Shown here: one piece after another, positions 43,920 to 53,229 of the stretch
How the letters are laid out: every line of letters starts with the position of its first letter
How positions within the stretch are numbered: position 1 is the first letter of the stretch
Assembly: GCA_002293185.1 (NCBI GenBank)
Contig: DBCS01000007.1
Coordinates: forward strand, 231-64,230
DNA from: Flavobacteriales bacterium UBA952
Lineage (GTDB): Bacteria; Bacteroidota; Bacteroidia; Flavobacteriales_D; Crocinitomicaceae
DNA length: 64,000 nt
Reading direction: 5' to 3'
Notes under the pieces: model-generated
What the model saw: the letters and a program-made list of their open reading frames with translations, nothing else
Databases searched by the model: none
What the model was told of the DNA's origin: nothing
Translations under genes and position numbers: made by a program

Positions 43920-44849
43920 GTGGGCGTAAAAATCTTTGCAGGCAGGGCTTCAGAACAACTCGCAACAAACATTGCTAAGTCATTTGGCGCATCTTTAGGT
44001 GATGTCAAAGTCAGTGTTTTTTCCGACGGCGAATTCCAACCTTCGTTTGAAGAAACCGTGCGGGGGCAAGATGTATTTATTGTTCAGTCAACCATGCCGC
44101 CGACTGAAAACCTTTTCGAACTTTTATTACTCGTAGATGCTGCAAGACGCGCATCCGCAAGAAAAATCATTGCCGTTATTCCCTACTTTGGTTTTGCGCG
44201 TCAAGACCGCAAAGACAAACCCAGGGTTGCTATTGGCGCCAAGCTCGTCGCTAACATGCTTATGGCAGCTGGTGTAGATCGCGTCATGACCATGGACCTA
44301 CACGCCGATCAAATTCAAGGCTTTTTTGAAGTCCCTGTTGACCACCTTTTTGCTTCTACGCTCTTTTTTAAAGAGGTAGAAAAACTCGATCAGCAAAATT
44401 TAGTAGTCGCAGCACCAGACGCTGGTGGAGCAAAACGTGCCAATTCTTACGCCAAAAACCTAAATTGCGGCTTGGCTCTATGCCACAAACACCGCAAAAA
44501 AGCGAATGAAATTGCAGAAATGACGGTCATTGGCGATGTCATGGGTAAAGACGTTGTCATTATCGACGACATGTGCGATACCGCGGGAACACTCACTACC
44601 GCAGCCGATCTTCTGATCGAAAAAGGTGCTAAAAGCGTTCGTGCATTTACCACGCACGCTGTATTGAGCGGCCCAGCATTCGAACGCATCAATGCGTCCA
44701 AACTCACCGAACTCATCGTTACCGATACCATACCACTCCAAAAGCACAGCGACAAAATTCGCGTAGTGAGTGTGGCTGACCTCTTTGCAGATGTCATTAA
44801 GCGCCTGGTAAACAACGAATCGATCAGTTCACATTTTGTAATCTCTTAA
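43920..44849 (+). CDS. prs: Ribose-phosphate pyrophosphokinase (PRPP synthetase)
   Basis: 309 residues from a GTG start at 43920, the standard length for the family, beginning VGVKIFAGRASEQLA. A longer frame from 43857 adds 21 residues that are not family-like and overlap the promoter. Motifs are ARQDRKDKPR, the catalytic DLHADQIQGFF and the PRPP loop VVIIDDMCDTAGT. It makes PRPP from ribose-5-phosphate and ATP for nucleotide, His and Trp synthesis. The L25 gene follows 13 bases later, a pairing common in bacteria. Confidence 0.96.
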   Translation: MGVKIFAGRASEQLATNIAKSFGASLGDVKVSVFSDGEFQPSFEETVRGQDVFIVQSTMPPTENLFELLLLVDAARRASARKIIAVIPYFGFARQDRKDKPRVAIGAKLVANMLMAAGVDRVMTMDLHADQIQGFFEVPVDHLFASTLFFKEVEKLDQQNLVVAAPDAGGAKRANSYAKNLNCGLALCHKHRKKANEIAEMTVIGDVMGKDVVIIDDMCDTAGTLTTAADLLIEKGAKSVRAFTTHAVLSGPAFERINASKLTELIVTDTIPLQKHSDKIRVVSVADLFADVIKRLVNNESISSHFVIS

Positions 44850-44862
44850 ATTAATATATAAC

Positions 44863-45456
44863 ATGAAAACAGCACATTTGAGCGGTTCGCTCCGGGCGAA
44901 CGTAGGGAAGAAGGATGCTTCGGCTTTGCGCAATGCAGGCTTGGTTCCTTGTGTGCTTTACGGACAAGGTGAGCAAACTCACTTCGCGGTAAAGCGAACA
45001 GCCATTGACAAAATCGTTTTTTCTCCTGATGTATTTCAGGTTGCCCTAGACATCGAAGGCAAAAAAGCAATAGGTATCATTCGCGAGTTGCAACAACACC
45101 CGACCAAAGACACCATCCAGCACGTAGATTTCTACGAGCTCGACCAAAACAAAGAAGTACGCGTTAAACTTCCAGTACGCATTACGGGGTCTTCTCGTGG
45201 CGTATTAGCTGGAGGTAAACTGATGACAGTTTTCCGTCAACTACAATGTATTGGTTTGCCAAGCGCATTGCCAGATGCAATTACCCTTGATATCACGAAT
45301 CTGCGTATTGGTCAGTCTATTCGTGTCAACAGCATTGAAATCCCGGGTGTTAAATTCCTGGATCCTGCCAACGCAGTAGTTGTTTCTGTGAAAATGGCTC
45401 GTGGTGCAGTTAAAGGTGCCGATCTGGTTGACGAAGACGAAGACGAAGAAGCATAG
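44863..45456 (+). CDS. rplY: 50S ribosomal protein L25 (general stress protein Ctc type)
   Basis: 197 residues. The N-terminal L25 domain (LSGSLRANVGKKDASALRNAGLVPCVLYG) is followed by the TL5 C-terminal beta domain, and the protein ends in an acidic tail (DLVDEDEDEEA). It binds 5S rRNA. It is co-transcribed with prs and followed by an intrinsic terminator. Confidence 0.95.
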   Translation: MKTAHLSGSLRANVGKKDASALRNAGLVPCVLYGQGEQTHFAVKRTAIDKIVFSPDVFQVALDIEGKKAIGIIRELQQHPTKDTIQHVDFYELDQNKEVRVKLPVRITGSSRGVLAGGKLMTVFRQLQCIGLPSALPDAITLDITNLRIGQSIRVNSIEIPGVKFLDPANAVVVSVKMARGAVKGADLVDEDEDEEA

Positions 45457-45478
45457 TCTTTCATCATACGAAATAAAG

Positions 45479-45504
45479 AACCGCCCATGTGGCGGTTTTT
45501 TTTT
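45479..45504 (+). terminator. Intrinsic terminator of prs-rplY
   Basis: AACCGCC pairs with GGCGGTT around a 5-base loop and a run of T follows. It separates prs-rplY from the glycosyltransferase operon. Confidence 0.9.
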
Positions 45505-45519
45505 GTCACTTTTCTTCTT

Positions 45520-45527
45520 TAAATTCG
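45520..45527 (+). promoter_or_regulatory. Possible -7 box TAAATTCG for the GT2 operon
   Basis: One mismatch to TAnnTTTG and the same octamer as ahead of the sensor kinase at 12516. It ends 12 bases before the ATG at 45540. Confidence 0.4.
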
Positions 45528-45539
45528 TTCAAATTAGAT

Positions 45540-46256
45540 ATGGCCAGCCCCAGAACGCTCATTATTATTCCTACCTATAACGAACTCGAAAACATTTCCA
45601 AGATGGTTTCAGCCGTAATGGATCTTAGGCAGGGTTACCATATCCTTTTCATCGACGATAATTCTCCCGACGGAACCGCAGCTCAGATAGAAGCACTTAT
45701 GGAAAAGCACCCGGCCGTTTTTTTAGAAAAAAGACCCGGGAAATTAGGCCTGGGAACCGCTTATATCCATGGCTTTGAATGGGCGCTTAGCCGTGACTAC
45801 ACCTACATCATCGAAATGGACTGCGACTTTTCTCATAACCCAACTGACCTCCCGCGCCTGATCAACGCTTGTGAAAACGGTGCAGATTGCGCAATTGGCT
45901 CTAGATACGTTCGTGGGGGTAAGGTAAGAAACTGGCCTGCTAAACGCATCTTGATGAGCTACTTTGCAAGTGTTTACGTCAGGCTCATCTTATGGATTAA
46001 TATTAAAGACACCACCGCGGGGTTCAAGTGTTACCACCACAAGGTGCTGGAAACGATACCCCTTAAAATCATTCCTTTCAAAGGATACGCCTTCCAAATT
46101 TGCATGAAATACGCCACTGTAAAGCTTGGCTTTAAAGTCAAAGAAATCCCCATCACTTTTGTAGATCGGGTTGTGGGTGAATCCAAAATGAGCACCGGCA
46201 TATTCAAAGAGGCCTTCTTCGGGGTTTGGCAAATGCGCAAAATGAACTGGAAATGA
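45540..46256 (+). CDS. Polyprenol (dolichol)-phosphate mannosyltransferase-like GT2
   Basis: 238 residues from the ATG at 45540; an upstream in-frame ATG at 45489 lies in the terminator and is rejected. GT2 fold with TLIIIPTYNELENI, the DxD-type motif DDNSPDGT and EMDCDFSHNP, then AIGSRYVRGG and DTTAGFKCY. There are no C-terminal membrane helices, as in soluble Dpm1-type enzymes. It transfers a sugar, probably mannose, from its nucleotide form to polyprenyl phosphate for glycan export. The dihydroorotase gene overlaps by 4 bases. Confidence 0.9.
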   Translation: MASPRTLIIIPTYNELENISKMVSAVMDLRQGYHILFIDDNSPDGTAAQIEALMEKHPAVFLEKRPGKLGLGTAYIHGFEWALSRDYTYIIEMDCDFSHNPTDLPRLINACENGADCAIGSRYVRGGKVRNWPAKRILMSYFASVYVRLILWINIKDTTAGFKCYHHKVLETIPLKIIPFKGYAFQICMKYATVKLGFKVKEIPITFVDRVVGESKMSTGIFKEAFFGVWQMRKMNWK

Positions 46257-47590
46257 CAACAATAATTAAAAACGGAACCCTCATTAACGAAGGCAAACAA
46301 ATAAATGCAGATATCCTCATTGTCAACGGGAAAATTGCCAAAATTGCCAATCAAATTATCAGCGACGCAGCTGTTCAAGAAATAGACGCAAGTGGTTTGC
46401 TGATCTTACCTGGTTGTATAGACGACCAAGTTCACTTTAGAGAGCCCGGACTGACTCACAAAGGAAATATTTATTCAGAATCTAGAGCGGCCGTTGCTGG
46501 AGGTATTACCAGCTTTATGGAGATGCCCAATACTGTTCCTAACGCCCTTACCCAAGCATTATTGGAAGATAAATACCAAATTGCAGCACAAAACGCTATT
46601 GCAAATTATTCTTTTTTTATGGGGGCGTCCAATGACAATATTGAAGAAGTACTCCTAACCGACACCTCAAAAATTTGCGGCGTAAAGGTGTTTATGGGTT
46701 CGTCCACGGGAAATATGTTAGTAGACAAAGAAAGTGTGTTAGAGGGCTTGTTTTCACGCGTAGGCGCCCTTATAGCTACGCACTGTGAAGATGAACACAC
46801 TGTAATGTCAAATCTTGCGGCATTTCAAGCAAGATACGGCAATGACATTCCTGTAAGTGCTCATCCACTCATTCGCAATGAAGAAGCCTGTTACCTGTCA
46901 TCTTCGAAAGCCGTGGCTTTAGCTAAAAAGTATCGAGCGCGTTTACACGTACTACACATTTCCACAGCCAAAGAAACCGCTCTTTTTGACAACGCACTCC
47001 CATTAGAACAGAAACTCATTACAGCAGAAGCCTGTATACATCATCTTTGGTTTAGCGATGCGGACTACCAAACAAAAGGCAACTATATCAAATGGAATCC
47101 GGCAGTAAAAACAAGTGCAGACCGAGACGGCATCTGGGAGGCGCTGCTCGACAACCGTATTGATGTCATTGCCACCGACCACGCACCACACACCATTGAA
47201 GAAAAGTCCAACCCCTATCTTAATGCTCCATCAGGAGGGCCGCTTGTTCAACACGCCCTACTGGCCATGTTGGACAAAGTCAGAGCCGGAAAAATCTCTA
47301 TCGAGCGGGTAGTTGAAAAAATGGCGCACGCTCCAGCTACACTATTTCGCATCAAAGAACGCGGATATCTTCGCGAAGGATTTTATGCAGATATCGTACT
47401 CGTAAAGCCTGAGCCAGGCCAATTAGTTAGTCAAAAGAATTTGCTATACAAATGCGGTTGGTCCCCTTTTGAAGGGCATCATTTTTCTCATCAAATTCAC
47501 AGTACCTATGTCAATGGCAACTGTGTATATGCCAGTGGCCAAGTGCTAGAAAATGGTTTAGGAGAACGTCTTCTTTTCGAGCCCCGATGA
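46253..47590 (+). CDS. pyrC: Dihydroorotase (amidohydrolase superfamily)
   Basis: 445 residues from the ATG at 46253, overlapping the previous stop as ATGA. The first metal motif, usually DxHxHFREPG, here reads DDQVHFREPG, so the first His is replaced by Gln; from memory this form is shared by Bacteroidota homologs. Other motifs are GGITSFMEMPNT, ATHCEDE, LHVLHIST and ATDHAPHT. It closes carbamoyl aspartate to dihydroorotate in pyrimidine synthesis. It could be a dihydroorotase-like protein with altered metal binding. The DUF4296 gene overlaps its end. Confidence 0.85.
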   Translation: MTTIIKNGTLINEGKQINADILIVNGKIAKIANQIISDAAVQEIDASGLLILPGCIDDQVHFREPGLTHKGNIYSESRAAVAGGITSFMEMPNTVPNALTQALLEDKYQIAAQNAIANYSFFMGASNDNIEEVLLTDTSKICGVKVFMGSSTGNMLVDKESVLEGLFSRVGALIATHCEDEHTVMSNLAAFQARYGNDIPVSAHPLIRNEEACYLSSSKAVALAKKYRARLHVLHISTAKETALFDNALPLEQKLITAEACIHHLWFSDADYQTKGNYIKWNPAVKTSADRDGIWEALLDNRIDVIATDHAPHTIEEKSNPYLNAPSGGPLVQHALLAMLDKVRAGKISIERVVEKMAHAPATLFRIKERGYLREGFYADIVLVKPEPGQLVSQKNLLYKCGWSPFEGHHFSHQIHSTYVNGNCVYASGQVLENGLGERLLFEPR

Positions 47591-47910
47591 CACGTTTTTA
47601 TCAGACCTTCGCTTTTTTGTTGCTCATTGCCTGTCAACAGACGCAACCGCCCTATGATGTCTTGGGCCTTGATCAAATGGCCTTGATTGTAGAAGAAATT
47701 ACAATTATAGAAACCCATTACCAAAGTAGATATGGGGTGCCAAGTCAATACAAAAAAGCATTAGATAAATCGGTTGATCAAGCATTAGTAAAAGCGGGCT
47801 GCACGCGAAAAAAATTTAAAAAAAGCTTACGCTATTACGCCGCTCATCCCGAACTACAAAAATCACTTAACGAAGTATTGCTAACCAATATGAGCCGTAA
47901 ACTCAATTGA
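47587..47910 (+). CDS. DUF4296 lipoprotein
   Basis: 107 residues. Lipobox LLIAC near residue 16. The remaining 90 residues are helical, with ALIVEEITIIETHYQ and CTRKKFKKSLRYYAAHPE, matching DUF4296, a Bacteroidota-specific family. It often follows dihydroorotase in this phylum, as here (ATGA overlap). Function unknown. It is convergent with murI, whose stop lies 2 bases away. Confidence 0.85.
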   Translation: MTRFYQTFAFLLLIACQQTQPPYDVLGLDQMALIVEEITIIETHYQSRYGVPSQYKKALDKSVDQALVKAGCTRKKFKKSLRYYAAHPELQKSLNEVLLTNMSRKLN

Positions 47911-47912
47911 GA

Positions 47913-48737
47913 CTAAAAGCTGTGATGAAGAGCATTAATGACCTCTCCAATGAAATGCTGAGCCCTTTGATTAAAAACAGTTGTGGTTTCCGAAGTAAAG
48001 TACGAAACAGCCCCTGACTTAGACAAGCGCGCTTCCATTTCTGGGTGCGCCACAAGATAGTTTTTGAGCTTTTGAGCTACCATTGGGCCCTGGGGCACAA
48101 CCTGTATTTTGGGCCCAACTAAAGACTGGATTTGCGCTTTCAACACTGGATAATGTGTGCATGCTAACAACAAGGTATCTATGTCTGCATTTTGGCTCAG
48201 TATTTTTTGGATGTCTTCTTCAATAAATTGCCGGCCAGCCGGGTGCTCATATTGTTGATTTTCTATTAGCGGCACCCACATTGGACAGGCGTGCTGGAAA
48301 GCTTCTATATGGGGGGCAAACTTAGCCAGCTCAATTGGAAAAGAATTCGAAGAAATGGTTCCAACGGTTCCTAAAATGCCAACCCGCCCCGTTTTTGTGC
48401 GTTCTCCAAGCACTTCTGTGCTTGGGCGAATTACGCCAAGCACCCTGTTGTTTGGCGCAAGTTTGGGTAGATCTATTTGCTGTATTGTGCGCAGTGCTTT
48501 TGCAGAGGCGGTGTTGCAAGCTAAGATAACGAGTGGGCAACCTTGATCAAATAGAAATTTGACGGCTTCAAGCGTAAATTGATAGACGACGTCGTACGAA
48601 CGACCGCCGTAGGGAGCCCTCGCGTTGTCGCCAAAATATAAAAAATCATGGTTAGGTAGTTTTTTTCGAAATTCAGACAACACCGTTAAGCCGCCATAAC
48701 CTGAATCAAAAACTCCTATTGGACCTTGCTGTTCCAT
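47913..48737 (-). CDS. murI: Glutamate racemase
   Basis: 274 residues. Motifs are IGVFDSGYGGLTV, the first catalytic Cys in LACNTASA and the second in LLACTHYPVL. It makes D-glutamate for peptidoglycan. It has its own promoter with TAGTTTTG 4 bases before the ATG, although it follows the uppS-bamA-skp operon in the same direction after a terminator. Confidence 0.96.
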   Translation of the reverse strand: MEQQGPIGVFDSGYGGLTVLSEFRKKLPNHDFLYFGDNARAPYGGRSYDVVYQFTLEAVKFLFDQGCPLVILACNTASAKALRTIQQIDLPKLAPNNRVLGVIRPSTEVLGERTKTGRVGILGTVGTISSNSFPIELAKFAPHIEAFQHACPMWVPLIENQQYEHPAGRQFIEEDIQKILSQNADIDTLLLACTHYPVLKAQIQSLVGPKIQVVPQGPMVAQKLKNYLVAHPEMEARLSKSGAVSYFTSETTTVFNQRAQHFIGEVINALHHSF

Positions 48738-48741
48738 TATC

Positions 48742-48749
48742 CAAAACTA
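48742..48749 (-). promoter_or_regulatory. murI promoter -7 box TAGTTTTG, 4 bases from the ATG
   Basis: A perfect minus-strand box, placed directly after the Skp operon terminator. It predicts a leaderless murI mRNA. Confidence 0.62.
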
Positions 48750-48752
48750 AAG

Positions 48753-48780
48753 AAAAAAGGGCAACCAATGGCTGCCCTTT
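48753..48780 (-). terminator. Intrinsic terminator of the uppS-bamA-skp operon
   Basis: AAAGGGCA pairs with TGCCCTTT around a 9-base loop, followed on the minus strand by TTTTTT. It lies 22 bases past the second Skp-like stop. Confidence 0.88.
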
Positions 48781-48801
48781 GAAGATCAACATGAACTTGG
48801 T

Positions 48802-49311
48802 TTATTTTCTTGCTGCTGCATCGAGCAGTAATAACTCTGTGATTACTTCACTAGTAATATCAATTCCGCCTTTAGAATACATCGTTGCCGACACGTCTAG
48901 TACATAATTCAATTTCTTGCGATCTGCAACGATATCTATGGATTTTTGAACGCGCTCTAAAATTGGTTTGTTTAATTCTTCACTCACAATTTGCAATCCC
49001 TCTTCCAATGATGCTTGAGTTGCTTCTAGCATTTGCTGTTTTTGCATTAAGCGGCCCTCTATAATTTGTCTTTCTGCCGGAGATTTGCTCGCTTGGTTTG
49101 TCATGTAGTCTTGATATGCCTTTTGAAAATCAGCATCCATGATTTTGAGTTCTTCCGTGCCAGCCGTTTTCATCGAATCTAATTTTCTAATGGCGTCTTT
49201 GCGAGACTGCAGCGTGTCTAATAATTTTTGTGAGTCTACATGACCTATTTTGGTCTGAGCTAAAGTGCTGAATCCGATGACAACAAACAGACCTAGTAAT
49301 ACATTTTTCAT
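48802..49311 (-). CDS. OmpH/Skp-like periplasmic chaperone, second copy
   Basis: 169 residues. Signal peptide about 1-18, then KIGHVDSQKLLDTLQSRKD and a long coiled coil (about 35-110) with an FQKAYQDYMTNQASKSPAERQI tip, then a short beta element. Skp-type trimers carry unfolded outer-membrane proteins to BamA. It lies directly after a paralog, a usual pairing in Bacteroidota, 8 bases apart. Confidence 0.9.
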   Translation of the reverse strand: MKNVLLGLFVVIGFSTLAQTKIGHVDSQKLLDTLQSRKDAIRKLDSMKTAGTEELKIMDADFQKAYQDYMTNQASKSPAERQIIEGRLMQKQQMLEATQASLEEGLQIVSEELNKPILERVQKSIDIVADRKKLNYVLDVSATMYSKGGIDITSEVITELLLLDAAARK

Positions 49312-49319
49312 TTTTATAT

Positions 49320-49838
49320 TTATTTAGTTATTCCCATTTCTTCGAGCACCTCCTCTGAGATGTCGAATTCTTTTTCTGCATAAAGCAGATTGCTTTGATT
49401 TGCTTTGTCAAACACGAAAGCATAACCTTCTCGTTTTGCTACTTTTTTCATAGCAGTAAAAACCCTGTCTTGAATAGGCTTAATGAGTTCTTGACGTTTT
49501 TGGAAGTAATCTCCTTCTGAGCCAAAATGCTGCGTTTGAAGGTCATTGGCTTCTTTTTCTAGCTTCTCGATTTCAGTCTTGCGCTTCTCTCTTTCCTCTT
49601 TTGGCAAGAGCACTTCTTCGCGATCATAATTGCTTTTAAGCTCTTTAATTGTAGTATATCGGTCTTCGATTTCTTTGGTCCATCGTTCCGCCATTTTGTC
49701 AAGGCGCTCCTTGGCTTCTGTATATTCTGGAACATTTTCTAAAATGTAATCAGAGTCTATAAACGCGAAGGACTGAGCACTGACAAATCGCATGCCAAAA
49801 ACGAAAAGAAGAAGCGCGAGGTATTTTGTGTGTGTCAT
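49320..49838 (-). CDS. OmpH/Skp-like periplasmic chaperone, first copy
   Basis: 172 residues. Signal peptide about 1-21, then FAFIDSDYILENVPEYTEAKERL and a coiled coil rich in Glu and Lys (about 45-115), ending EEVLEEMGITK. It is the same family as the next gene but clearly diverged, which suggests separate roles or a mixed trimer. It lies 42 bases after bamA. Confidence 0.9.
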   Translation of the reverse strand: MTHTKYLALLLFVFGMRFVSAQSFAFIDSDYILENVPEYTEAKERLDKMAERWTKEIEDRYTTIKELKSNYDREEVLLPKEEREKRKTEIEKLEKEANDLQTQHFGSEGDYFQKRQELIKPIQDRVFTAMKKVAKREGYAFVFDKANQSNLLYAEKEFDISEEVLEEMGITK

Positions 49839-49880
49839 TTGCGTGCTTAGAACGACGAAGTTACCAATTTATTGTGAATA

Positions 49881-52439
49881 CTACAATTCTCCGAGGTTCA
49901 TACCGATGGTAAATGTAAGCTTCGGATAATAGCCTTTTGTGCTTATATCAAGGTCTGAGCCTTTTCCAAAACCACTTGCCCAAGAATCCATTTGATCGAA
50001 ACCTAAACCGTAATCTAGACCTAACATACCAAACATTGGTAAAAACACCCTAATACCGACTCCGGCAGTTCGTTTCACATTAAACGGATTGAATTTATCG
50101 AAACTTGGGTATGTATTGCCAGCTTCCATGAACGTGAGCGCATAAAATGTTGCTTGTGGATTCAAAGAAATAGGATAGCGCAGCTCTAACGTATACTTGG
50201 CAACAATTGGGTCTCCACCAGCGGAGGAGACCGTTTGATCTTCGTAACCACGTAAAGCGATAATTTCTCTTCCGCCAATTTGATTGGCGCCCATTCCGGT
50301 AAGGCCGCTTCCGCCCATAATAAAACGATCAAAAGGCGATATGCCTTTTGCTTTGTTGTAAGCGCCCATATAACCAAAACCAAACCTAGACATTAGCACT
50401 AGTTTTTTGTCTGCACTTAGAGGCGTATACCACTCACCTGTAAACTTAAGTTTAAAATACTCTAAGTACTTATAGCGGTCTTGCTGCGACATGCTTGCAT
50501 AGTCTTTTTCAGGACCAAGCACAGAGTATGGCGCGGTGGCCTTGGCTGAAAATGTGAAATTAGATCCGTTTTGCGGATAAATTGGCGCGCTGACTGAGCT
50601 GCGCTGCAACGTATATTTCAACGAAATATCATTGGCAAACCCATTCTGAAAAAGTGGGAAAAATGAATATTTTTGAACATCATAATACTGATAAGACAGT
50701 TCATAAGAAGCTACAAAGTAGTCGTCTGGCCACTTTTTGCGGCGGCCCATTGCAACTCCTGCTCCTGAAATAGAAATGCCGTTGTAATCGGGATTTGTGC
50801 GCAATAATCCATTGGTTGAAATCGAAGAATTGGTCACATAAAAAGTCAAAGAGTTTGGTTTTTTGCCCCCCAGCCAAGGCTCCGTAAAAGAAAAATTGTA
50901 CCCTTGATAAAAACGGCCTGTAGACTGTGCTCTGATCGTTAGCCTTTGGCCATCTCCACCTGGCAAAGGACTCCAAGCATCTTTTTTGAAAAAGTTCTTG
51001 GTGGAAAAGTTGTTAAACGACAAGCCAAGAGTGCCTATTATACGGCCCGATGTATTTGGACCCGCCCCGCCATAACCTCCTGAAAGTTCTATTTGATCAC
51101 TAGATTTTTCTGCAACGACATATTCGATATCTACCGTTCCATTTGCCGGATTCGGCTTCGGGTTTACTTGAAACCCTTGTTCGTCAAAAAAGCCAAGCTG
51201 CGCTAACTCTCGTTGGGTACGCATGATATCTGCTTTATTGAATAGGTCTCCGGGTTTGGTGCGAATCTCGCGTAAAATAACGTGGTCATTCGTTTTGGTA
51301 TTGCCCCGAATTGTTACGGTTCCAATATGTGCTTCTTTGCCTTCAATGATACGTACTTGATGATTAATTCTATTCTCCTTTACACCTGTTTCTACAGGCG
51401 AAATCTGAAAAAACAGATAGCCCCTGTCCATATATAAAGAAGAAATGTCTCGGCCATCACCATTTCCATAAAGGCGCTGATTGAATAAATCTATATTATA
51501 CAAATCTCCTGGCTTGATTCCTAGTACGGTGTCCAAGAAACTAGACCTATATTTAGAATTGCCAATCCATTCGATGGTGCCGAAATAATATTTTTCTCCT
51601 TCGTTGATTTCAATACGGATTTTCATATTCTTGTCGTCGAGCATGAAGACAGAATCTCGCACTATTGAGGCGTCTCTTAAGCCTTCTGCGTTGAATTTAG
51701 CAAGCAAAGCCTTTTTGTCTGTTGCATAGCTTCCTTCGGTGTACTTCGAGCGCTTAAAAAGACGTTGCGGACCTTTTTGTTTGGTGTCTTTCATAGCCAT
51801 TCGCAACTTCCAAATTGGAACAGCGCTCACGCCTACAAATTCTATTTCTTTTATGCCTATTTTAATGCCTTTGTCTACTTTAATACTGAAAATTTCAGAG
51901 TTATTAATGAGGGTATCTAATTGACGATCTATCTGCACCTTTGCATGTAAAAAACCTTTATCTCGGTAATAACCTCGAATCTTGTTGTTGGTTTCAAAGA
52001 CAAGATTTTCTGTAATTGTTTTGCCCGCATACAAGGATATTTCTTCGCGGAGTTTGTCAGCTTCTCGCTTGTTAATGCCTTCAAATCTAAATTTTGATAG
52101 CTTAGGTCTAGGGCTCAATTCTATTACTAAAAAGACAATTCCCGCCACTTCTTTCTCTGCATAAATAGCCACATCCGAAAACAATCCCTCAGCCCAAAGA
52201 CGCTGAATGGCTTTGTTTATTTGTTGGCTTGGCAATGTTATTTTTTGACCTGTACGAAGATCCGCAATTAACTTAATTGCCTGGTGGTCGTAATTGTCGG
52301 CTCCAACAACTCTAATAGGACCTATTTCAAATGTTTGGGGATTGGCATAATCAAAATCTAGCCCACCTAAACTGTTTGGAACTTGAGCAAGCGCCAAGTT
52401 GGCACATAACAAAATAAAGATGAATCGCAATAGGTTCAT
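49881..52439 (-). CDS. bamA: Outer-membrane protein assembly factor BamA
   Basis: 852 residues. Signal peptide about 1-18, five POTRA domains (about 35-430) and a 16-strand barrel (from about ELSGGYGGAGPN) ending LTFTIGMNLGEL. The barrel carries IMGGSGLTGMGANQIGGREIIALRGYED, the equivalent of the L6 VRGF/Y motif (here LRGYED). It inserts beta-barrel proteins into the outer membrane. Its start overlaps the uppS stop (ATGA). Confidence 0.95.
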   Translation of the reverse strand: MNLLRFIFILLCANLALAQVPNSLGGLDFDYANPQTFEIGPIRVVGADNYDHQAIKLIADLRTGQKITLPSQQINKAIQRLWAEGLFSDVAIYAEKEVAGIVFLVIELSPRPKLSKFRFEGINKREADKLREEISLYAGKTITENLVFETNNKIRGYYRDKGFLHAKVQIDRQLDTLINNSEIFSIKVDKGIKIGIKEIEFVGVSAVPIWKLRMAMKDTKQKGPQRLFKRSKYTEGSYATDKKALLAKFNAEGLRDASIVRDSVFMLDDKNMKIRIEINEGEKYYFGTIEWIGNSKYRSSFLDTVLGIKPGDLYNIDLFNQRLYGNGDGRDISSLYMDRGYLFFQISPVETGVKENRINHQVRIIEGKEAHIGTVTIRGNTKTNDHVILREIRTKPGDLFNKADIMRTQRELAQLGFFDEQGFQVNPKPNPANGTVDIEYVVAEKSSDQIELSGGYGGAGPNTSGRIIGTLGLSFNNFSTKNFFKKDAWSPLPGGDGQRLTIRAQSTGRFYQGYNFSFTEPWLGGKKPNSLTFYVTNSSISTNGLLRTNPDYNGISISGAGVAMGRRKKWPDDYFVASYELSYQYYDVQKYSFFPLFQNGFANDISLKYTLQRSSVSAPIYPQNGSNFTFSAKATAPYSVLGPEKDYASMSQQDRYKYLEYFKLKFTGEWYTPLSADKKLVLMSRFGFGYMGAYNKAKGISPFDRFIMGGSGLTGMGANQIGGREIIALRGYEDQTVSSAGGDPIVAKYTLELRYPISLNPQATFYALTFMEAGNTYPSFDKFNPFNVKRTAGVGIRVFLPMFGMLGLDYGLGFDQMDSWASGFGKGSDLDISTKGYYPKLTFTIGMNLGEL

Positions 52440-53185
52440 TTAGTGGTTTGAATTTGTTCAGAGACTAGTCCAAAGCGCCGTTCTCTTTTCTGAAAATCTG
52501 CAAGCGCAGCAATAAACGCGTCTCGCCTGAAATCTGGCCAATGGGTATCTGTAAAAAGCAACTCTGTATAAGACAATTGCCAAAGCAAAAAGTTACTAAT
52601 GCGACACTCTCCACTCGTGCGGATGAGTAATTCTGGATCTGGAATATCCTTTGTTTGAAGCAGAGAAGCAAAAATATCTTCGTTTAACTCATTGATTTCC
52701 ATTTTGTTATCTTTCATAAGCTCATGGGCTGAAACCACGGCACTTAATATCTCTTGACGGGCAGAATAGTTGAGCGCTAAAACAAGCGTAAGATCCGTAT
52801 TGTCTTTGGTTCTTGACATCGCGGCGCGCAAAGAATCGCGGCAATTTCCAGGAAGTCCTTGGATATCTCCGATCGTCAATAAGCGCACTCCATTGGCATG
52901 CATTTCATCTACTTCATTTGCTATTGCCTCTACAAGTAACTGCATGAGGCCCTCCACTTCTTCATTTGGCCGGGCCCAATTCTCTGTAGAAAACGCATAC
53001 AAGGTAAGATATGATATACCTAATTCTCGGGCTGTTTGAATCACAGATTTGACAGACTCAACGCCTGCTGCATGGCCAAATAAACGGTGCTGTCCCTTTT
53101 GTTTTGCCCAACGCCCATTGCCATCCATAATGAATGCCACATGACGTGGAATATTCTGTAAATCAAGGTTCTTAATGTTACTCAT
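52436..53185 (-). CDS. uppS: Isoprenyl transferase (undecaprenyl diphosphate synthase)
   Basis: 249 residues. Motifs are HVAFIMDGNGRWAKQKG with the catalytic Asp, LTLYAFSTENWARP and the C-terminal LIRTSGECRISNFLLWQ. It extends farnesyl diphosphate with isopentenyl diphosphate to the lipid carrier of peptidoglycan and glycan synthesis. It is first in an operon with bamA and two skp genes. A -7-like box TATTTTCG (one mismatch) lies at 53196-53203. Confidence 0.96.
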   Translation of the reverse strand: MSNIKNLDLQNIPRHVAFIMDGNGRWAKQKGQHRLFGHAAGVESVKSVIQTARELGISYLTLYAFSTENWARPNEEVEGLMQLLVEAIANEVDEMHANGVRLLTIGDIQGLPGNCRDSLRAAMSRTKDNTDLTLVLALNYSARQEILSAVVSAHELMKDNKMEINELNEDIFASLLQTKDIPDPELLIRTSGECRISNFLLWQLSYTELLFTDTHWPDFRRDAFIAALADFQKRERRFGLVSEQIQTTK

Positions 53186-53229
53186 TTTGGAAAAACGAAA
53201 ATACGCAATCTTTTGGTGAAAATTTCATA

